In this document: positions 57,622 to 64,000 of the stretch, piece after piece | Numbering within the stretch: position 1 is the stretch's first letter | Layout of the letters: each line of letters opens with the position of its first letter | Assembly: GCA_964020155.1 (NCBI GenBank) | Contig: OZ026547.1 | Coordinates: 5,703,009-5,767,008, forward strand | Source: Chondrilla cf. caribensis | Lineage: Eukaryota > Porifera > Demospongiae > Chondrillida > Chondrillidae | Reading direction: 5' to 3' | DNA: 64,000 bases | Translations under genes and position numbers: made by a program | Notes under the pieces: generated by a model | What the model saw: the letters and a program-made list of their open reading frames with translations, nothing else | Told to the model about the DNA's origin: nothing | Database searches by the model: none

Positions 57622-60357
57622 CCACATATGGTACTTTTCATAGTAAATGTTTTTTGTTTGTTTTTTTAAATTGTTAAAGTCTCACCATATTGCTGCCATC
57701 AGCAAGAACCAGACTTGCTCCTTCAAATGTTGATATTTGTTTCTTGATTGCAGATTTCGTGATGTTGTCATAGAGGCTCAATATGAAAGTGCATTGTGTC
57801 CCTTCTTTCATGATGGTGTTGGATGGCAGCTCTCCAGTTTGGGCCTCTGCTTGCCTGATTGCTGCTTGGCAGTACTCTCTGAAGGGCAAGGGTGTCTGGA
57901 ATCTGCTGCTCTTCAATGCCATGAATGCCTCCAACTTGTCCTCTTTTGCAAAGTTGGGGTAGGCCTTTTGCGCCTCATCCCAGCTGCTGGTATTTGTAGC
58001 CCTGAAAGACCAATAAACTTTATGCTACAGTAGATGTACGTACATAACTATGTAGCAAGCAGTGACATTGTTTTTACTTAGTTCAGTGGGTACACAAGAA
58101 CCGACTCTAACAGTTTGTACCTGAGAAACATTTCCTTAAGGTTGTTTACACTTCGTATATTCTTGGCCTTGTTCATCATTTCAACCATTGATAGGAGCCT
58201 CTGAATAACCTGTAGCAGCAGGGTTTTTTGCTGTTGAAGCTCCAGTCCACCCAAAGGCTCCAAGTAGTGGCTCTTGAATTCAATTCTCTTTTGCATGGTG
58301 TTGACAGAGCCTGCAAGTTCATTTTGGCAGGATGGACATTCAAGACATGTCTGACTCTGTTCTATATTATTATTTGCAGATTGATCATCAAGAAGGATAG
58401 TCTAAAGCTTATGGCCGAAATAAGAATTTTGATTACAACGTTACTGTCTGATACTACTGGAACTGCATCACCTAGAAGACCAGTAAGTGTGTGTGTGTGT
58501 AAGGTTTGTTGCTTACTGGGTGGCTTTTGGCCCTTGGTGTCTCCATTGACAAACATCTGTACCACAGTTTTTGCCAGGTTGTATACATCCTTGTTCAGTA
58601 TAGCTTGTTTGAAGATGTATTCGGCCTTTGTGTTGCTGAATGTCTTGATAATGGAATGTAAGCACTTAGATTAATGGATCGCTACTGATGTGAAGACATG
58701 CAGAGGTAGTTGATAATCTGGAAATTGGTATTTATTTCAAGACACACATGTACTGTGCCAGTGTAGGCCATGTTTGTTTCAAATGGTTTGTTGTGCGTGT
58801 GTACCTGTCTTCATGTTATGCACTTATTACTTTCAAATAGTGTTTGTATGGCTTGATCATACTGCCTAGATACATACCGGTGGCAGAATGTAGCATTTGC
58901 AGGCCTTCTTCCACTCAACTGTTGGTGCTGGTGTTGGTTCTGTTGTCTCCAGGTTGTGCTTTGTGTAGAGCAGTGTCCTGCAAGCATCCACCTAAGAGTA
59001 TATAAATTCAAAAACAAATTAAAGAAGGTCAAACCTCTCAGTGACAATACTTGTACTGTCAGTATGAAGATAGTTGTATGAAACTTACGTAATCCCAAAA
59101 GGTCATGCAGTGAGTGAAGTGGCTGTTTGAATTATGACGTGTGGCTAGCCTGAGGCATTCCTCATTTGTTAGACCACAGTACACTTCCGCAAGGGATTCT
59201 TTGTAGTGCACTTGGTCTGTATACAGTAAACATAGAACAAAAGTGAAGCCTTTACTTTCAGTACATATGTAATCTCATTGATGCTCTTCATTTTTGCTAC
59301 TGCTAAACAAACCTGGCATCTCATCCATCAGCTGCTTTTTGGCGGTGATGGAGTGAAGCCCCCCTAAAACTTCGTAGCTGTACTGATTTTTGAGATGTAG
59401 CTTATAATGTGCAACATCCTGCACGTCAACACAGAGGAGTGCCAATGGAGAGACTCCAGGTGCTGCGGGGTCATGTATCATGTGTTTTTTGAGTGTTTTG
59501 ACGAAGTGTTCATCAATCTGCCTGAGTTGGCGAGCTACATTCACAGGTGCATTGCAGGTTGCCACCTTGATCATGATTGGCTCTCCTGAATTTGAGGGAT
59601 GTATGGAGGAATATAACGATTACCACTTTTTCTAGACTAGTACTATGATTTGTCATGTATAGATCAAGGCTCCTCCTTAATCTATACATGGCTGACTTTA
59701 ACTAGCATACATCGCTGCAAATTTTATAATGGTACGTACATGAATCATGGCATTGATGCAGAAATCTGAATAGTATCTCACCACATGTACATATGTATTG
59801 TTACATATTGATGCATCTTTAGCCAGATTTTATTTTTCAATGTAAAAAAGTGTTGATTGTCTGCTGTGCTTGTATTTGATTCTTGTGTGTACCAGGAAAT
59901 CTTAAGTGCATCTTGATATTGTGGAGTAGTTGCTTCTTGTATGCTCACCTAACTTCTTTTTCTCAATTGCCTCATCAATAGGGTGGAGTAATTTCTGCGA
60001 CACCAGTTTCTTTGCTGCTGGCTCGGCTGTTTCAATGACACTGTTAGGAGAAGCACTGCTGCTAGGTCTCTTTCTGGCAGTACCAGCCAAGATAGGTGGT
60101 GGTGATGATGGAGTGGGATCCAGTAGCTCTACATCATCCTGGTCTTCCTCATTTTCAATGAAGCTGTTTCGCACTTCTTTGATGGTGCAATACAGTAACC
60201 CTATACAACGAGGATAACATCAAAATGGTTAGTTAAATGTTTAGGATTAGTTGCTCGTAGTTTTTGGCCCGGCCCATGTTTTGGGTAATTTCATTTGGTC
60301 ACGTTCCTGTCCATTATGCTCTGTGTTACCGTTGTATGTGTGAGTGTGTGCATGTAT

Positions 60358-60956
60358 GGTACTAATCATACAAAACTGAACGTTCTACAGGTGTACCCGT
60401 TGTGTGAAGACACCCGTGAAATGGGTACGGATAAGGGTGTACCCGTACCCATACTCGTACCCATTCTCTTGTTTACATTATACCGTAATTGACACCTCAT
60501 GTTATCATAGATATTGTTACGTACGCGTTAATTTTTATAATGAAGTGTTATTTTGAAACGATCTTTCTATGTATGTATGTACGTTCTTCTCCCCTCATGA
60601 GTGTTCCTCGGAGTATCGTGGATAGCGAGGCGTCATATAATTCACTCTTAAGTAGTCGTTGGAGTTCGACTGCAGTCATTTCATCGTCTTCTGCGTAACT
60701 TGTTCCTGAACGACGACAAAAGAGAATTTGCTGCTTTACGTAACTCGAATAAACCATCTTCTAACGAACTGTAAAACGATGAAAAGGAGATACGTAGGTG
60801 TCACTCTAGGTATTACTACATAGGTGTACATTTTTTGCAATCGTCAAGTTCGGTGACTCGCCTACTAAACGGTCGTTCCCATTTAGTAGGTATGGAACGG
60901 GTATGGGTATGCCCGTTCCGTACCTGTAGAACGTTCAGTTTTATATGATTAGTACC
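60358..60956. mobile_element. Inverted-repeat DNA element in gene H intron 2
   Basis: Ends GGTACTAATCATACAAAACT and an inverted copy, together about 35 bp with one or two mismatches (both continue GAACGTTCTACAGGT). GTAT flanks both sides, a possible 4-bp duplication. Inside, a minus-strand frame from an ATG at 60757 (MVYSSYVKQQILFCRRSG, then VELQRLLKSELYDASLSTIL) resembles an N-terminal helix-turn-helix of Tc1-like transposases. The catalytic part is absent. Confidence 0.65.
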
Positions 60957-61593
60957 GTATGTATGCATAAGTGTGAATATGTGACATTACTCTTCAGCTG
61001 ACATACAAATGTTGTTTCACTCACCTGTATGAAATCCTGTTTTCTTTTCCCAAACATCCAGGAAGTCATCAGCGGTAATCAGGTTGGTGAAGGACTGACT
61101 GAATGTACTTCCATGGCTATACAGATGCCTTAAATCCAGGATACTGCACATATCTGTGTCCCTGTACTGTACCTGATTTGTAAGTGAAATTTTCGGTAAC
61201 TTATACTTTCAGGAACTTCAAGTTACGTTTCCATCTATTTGTGTCTCATTGAAAGGTATATTATGCATTTTACTGTTTACCTTGTACAAATATATTTTAT
61301 TTGGTTCTGCTTTAATATTTCTCTTTATAGACGAAGACCTATATTTTGCATGCTACAGTTAATAATGCTTTAAGTATGATTTCGAAGATACTCACTGATA
61401 TGAGGCCAACTTTAATGTTGGCAGCCGTTCCCGCTTTGGCCAGTTCCGCACCGGAACCAATGCTGGTGATAGGGCCTCGAGGTTTTCCGCCCCCACTCTT
61501 CGCTTCAGTAGGCTGCTTGCCGCCATTCGAATACATAATTCGAATGGAATTGTCCTCGCGAAGCTCAAAGAACCACGGCTTAAGAGCAGGCAT

Positions 61594-62520
61594 CTTGTTA
61601 TACGCTATATAGCAACTGTTTATATTTCGCGCTCGAGCTATATAGCTAGCAATATGGCGCGTAGTAGTAGGCAATACGCACCGTACGAGCTGCTATGCAT
61701 GCTGCAGCTATTAGCTAGCTAGATATAGTGAGCTGCATGGCCTAAGAAGTGTGTACATCTAGGACTGCAGTGGTTATGAGCAGTCGTGATCATGAACGGC
61801 CTCATAAGCACCAGAAGTACGACAACGAGTACTCAAGGTAAGGAAGGTAAGGATCATGTTCGTGCGCGCCTGTTATATACATGCACTATGGTTCATGCAA
61901 AAGGTAACGGTGAACCGTTAAGCGATAAAGGTTAAAGGATAAAATTTATCTGCTCTCCCTCAAAGGATTAATGGTGAAACTGGATTAACGGTTAACCCGT
62001 TTTTCATACACGTAGCTAGTGTCTACCTAAGAAGTGGCACTTGGTACTTTTAGAATAAATAGTTTGTTGGAGTGATTTTCGACGAGTGTTTTAGACGACT
62101 GCGTGTGTATCGTGCAGAGAAGCTAAAGTTTAGCGCTAAAGAAACTACGATCGAAAACTCGAGTACGTTTCCACTCGTTCTAGACTGATAGACACTAAAC
62201 TACGTAGTCCCGGTTACGTAGTCAAGTGACGTCATACAATGAACTATTACGGATATTGCGTTACTTCTAACCGATATTCGGTCCGGTTCCGGTATACTTA
62301 TGCTCAAATTGACCAAAAATGAACATTAATTTTAAAAATACGAATTACTATACTATGCTACTAAACTACACAGTTGACTGTCACTGGCTTCCTTTCTTGC
62401 TTGGTTTAGTCCTTTCTTGTTTGCTTGCTCACTTACTGTATAAAATGAAAATTAACATACAATGTCTACAAATTCTTGTGTGTATAACATACACAACCAA
62501 CTACAGTACTTGAACCTAAC
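61594..62520. other. Upstream region of gene H
   Basis: Relatively GC-rich at 61600-61870, consistent with a promoter region. No TATA box assigned. No other gene recognised. Confidence 0.35.
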
Positions 62521-62524
62521 ACAG

Positions 62525-62753
62525 ATGGATGCCATATAACCGGCAAGGAAGTAGTGGTACATGAGTATCATTGGGATGAACTTCAAGACAAAGATGAATA
62601 CATTATGGAGATTGAACCTGAGTATGAATGGTGTGAGGATGAGGATCCAAGTGGCAACATAGTACATGAATATGGAATTGAAGATGAGCAGACAATGCTG
62701 CAGAAGACATCAAAAGAAAAGATCCAAGTGAGCTTTGTCACAATAGCCTACAA
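62525..62753 (+). other. Possible exon of an unknown plus-strand gene
   Basis: After TAACACAG the frame reads GCHITGKEVVVHEYHWDELQ and continues acidic (EPEYEWCEDEDPSGN) to QVSFVTIAYK before a donor-like AA|GTACGT. The protein-like composition over 75 codons and the splice sites suggest an exon. Family unknown. Confidence 0.35.
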
Positions 62754-62959
62754 GTACGTAATGACAGGAATGGCACTGATTAGATTACTCCCTATTTGTC
62801 TCATGGCTTACTAAGACCCAAACTGAATAATGTGCATTCATCGTGCAAATCATGCATTTACATGCACAAGCTAACATAGTGTAATATACACATTGTGCGA
62901 CTGTATGTCAACCTGTAGTGAGGGGGTGATTGCAGTGTGCTAACATGCTATTATATATA

Positions 62960-63176
62960 CCGTATATCCGAAAATATTGGCAGTCATAGACTTTGGCGAT
63001 TTACCTGAAATCTGGCCCAATGCATTATTGGCGGAATTTAAATTTGGCAGTTTGACAGAATGAGTGTTGATAACGTAAAAATGCAAATGTTGACTGACGA
63101 ATATTAATTTGACGGTTTCGTCCATGACTGCCAAATTGCCAAATTTAAATCACCACAAATATTTCTGGATATACGA
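62960..63176. mobile_element. TA-target MITE related by its ends to 3910-4403
   Basis: Starts CCGTATATCCGAAAATATT and ends with the inverted copy (AATATTTCTGGATATACGA), with TA at both flanks. Inside, ATTTAAATTTGGCAG occurs inverted near both ends. About 217 bp. Confidence 0.7.
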
Positions 63177-63221
63177 TATATATATATATATATATATAAT
63201 ACATATAGTGTAAATTATTAC

Positions 63222-63354
63222 CTGTATGGAATCCTGTTCTCATTTCCCATACTTCCATTAACTCTTCAGCAGTTGCAGTGCCCTTGAAGTCACGGCTGAA
63301 GTTGTTTCCAATGGGATAGAAATTCTTCATGTCCAGAATGAAGGAAGTGTCTAG
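63222..63354 (-). other. Paralogous exon of gene H (second H-like gene)
   Basis: From AACACAG|CTAGACACT to CATACAG|GTAAT on the minus strand it codes LDTSFILDMKNFYPIGNNFS and on to EVWEMRTGFHTG. Gene H exon 2 reads DTDMCSILDLRHLYSHGSTF and on to DVWEKKTGFHTG, with identical splice phases (0 in, 1 out). Its first exon would lie to the right, beyond or near the window edge. No exon 3 equivalent was found between 61.7 and 63.2 kb. Confidence 0.7.
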
Positions 63355-63790
63355 CTGTGTTAAAAAAAAGATTATGACCTGTTGTGTGTAGGATGAACAT
63401 TTAAGCTTGTACATACAATGTACCCTGCTTGTGTTATTATAGTTATATTATTGTTGCTACTGCTTGCTGTTTGTTCCCAAATTTTATAGCTGCAATTAAT
63501 GTTCTTTGATTTAATGATTGGTGCTTTCTATATATATATATGGCACATTGCAAATTGCACATATACATATACATACATAATATGTGGGATAACCATGCGA
63601 AAGTATATCCCATAACTGGGGTATAACTAGAATTGTATCCCGAAGACGTCATACTTCAATAAATGTCCCTAAGCGCCCCTTTAGAATAACAATTGATACA
63701 CACTTCGCGCCCTCGGAACTCGTGACAAATCGGATTCACCCCAAGTAGACATGATACATTGTCAAATAAAACTAAGAGTCCCTTTGGCTA

Positions 63791-63828
63791 CTTATTCTAG
63801 TTATACATGGATGTATAACTAGAATAAG
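63791..63828. repeat. Perfect 18-bp palindrome with 2-nt spacer
   Basis: CTTATTCTAGTTATACAT, GG, then the exact reverse complement. A related GGTATAACTAGAATTG lies at 63621. Confidence 0.85.
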
Positions 63829-64000
63829 AGGCATATTCCTTACCAGATATGTTACGGTTCAATTATATTCATAAGCAGCTTGCAATAACATGGTATAGTT
63901 CAAATGTACCTATAGCATCTATCAAAACTAAGATAACACAACAGAACAACAAAAGAGTGCTTAGTACTAGTCTAAGACTAGCGTGTCTACGGTAGTACTG

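Larger units (their letters stand above)
48731..61593 (-). pseudogene. Gene H: multi-exon ParB-like protein gene split by a transposon
   Basis: Minus-strand exons: 61396-61593 (start MPALKPWFFELRED), 61025-61166, 59949-60200, 59313-59585, 59089-59216, 58878-58991, 58517-58643, 58121-58310, 57686-58001, 57078 down to 56791 continuing at 50021-49993 across the transposon, 49498-49689 and 48731-48861 (ends EQINEA). About 790 residues. Nearly all junctions have matching phases and GT-AG sites. Exons 4-5 (IDEHFVKTLKK, then EVLGGLHSITAKKQL, then EVYCGLTNEECLRLATRHN) resemble the ParB-like fold of partition and sulfiredoxin-type proteins. Exon 3 is acidic and Ser/Pro-rich with KR clusters, possibly nuclear. 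With the transposon present the frame stops in its terminal repeat, losing about 116 C-terminal residues. Open questions: the exon 9/10 phase (see findings), and whether H is a host gene or itself multicopy. Confidence 0.7.

Noticed and set aside
1..64000. tRNA and rRNA genes
   Set aside because: None noticed by eye; no clear A/B box cloverleaf or rRNA core sequence. A covariance-model scan would be needed to exclude small ones.

Overview
This is eukaryotic, AT-rich, intron-containing DNA from a metazoan. Short collagen-like genes, compact exons with GT-AG introns, and abundant TA- or TAA-flanked small DNA transposons suggest a sponge, probably a demosponge of the Amphimedon type. That assignment is inference; no rRNA or mitochondrial marker is present.

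The left three quarters (1-48,100) hold a cluster of small secreted collagen-like genes. Each has a first exon coding for a signal peptide and a short coiled coil, and a second, uninterrupted exon coding for a Cys-Asn-Cys-Pro-Pro knot and 45-75 Gly-X-Y triplets. Six two-exon genes can be built with matching phase-1 introns: A (-, 1906-5848), C (+, 10535-12280), E (+, 18452-20775), D (-, 25799-27326), F (+, 32860-35431) and G (+, 44592-48076). A seventh first exon, B (8242-8431), has no second exon of its own. All seven first exons share a proximal promoter whose hallmark is a 15-bp palindrome TTGTGGTTACCACAA just downstream of a TATA box. All seven also have a (CA)n tract upstream on the coding strand. 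About 10 kb of the cluster (1-9842) was duplicated to about 24,055-33,936, and the breakpoint explains the orphan exon B.

Between the genes lie many mobile elements: a six-member TAA-target MITE family, several TA-target MITEs, a decayed Harbinger-like transposase, and a decayed LINE reverse transcriptase. There are also two large nested satellites, a 187-bp unit (37.3-40.3 kb) and a 360-bp unit (40.3-43.3 kb).

The right quarter holds a multi-exon minus-strand gene, H (48731-61593), with a ParB-like segment. One of its exons is split by a complete 6769-bp CACTA/EnSpm-type transposon (50022-56790). This element has CACTG termini, subterminal TTCAACC repeats, an intact 832-residue tnp2-like transposase with two N-terminal C2H2 fingers (minus strand), and a divergently transcribed, intact seven-exon SAM-domain protein of 491 residues (plus strand). 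Removing the element and one copy of a 2-bp duplication gives a continuous H reading frame with correct splice phase on both sides. A paralogous H exon lies at 63222-63354, so a second H-like gene probably runs off the right edge.
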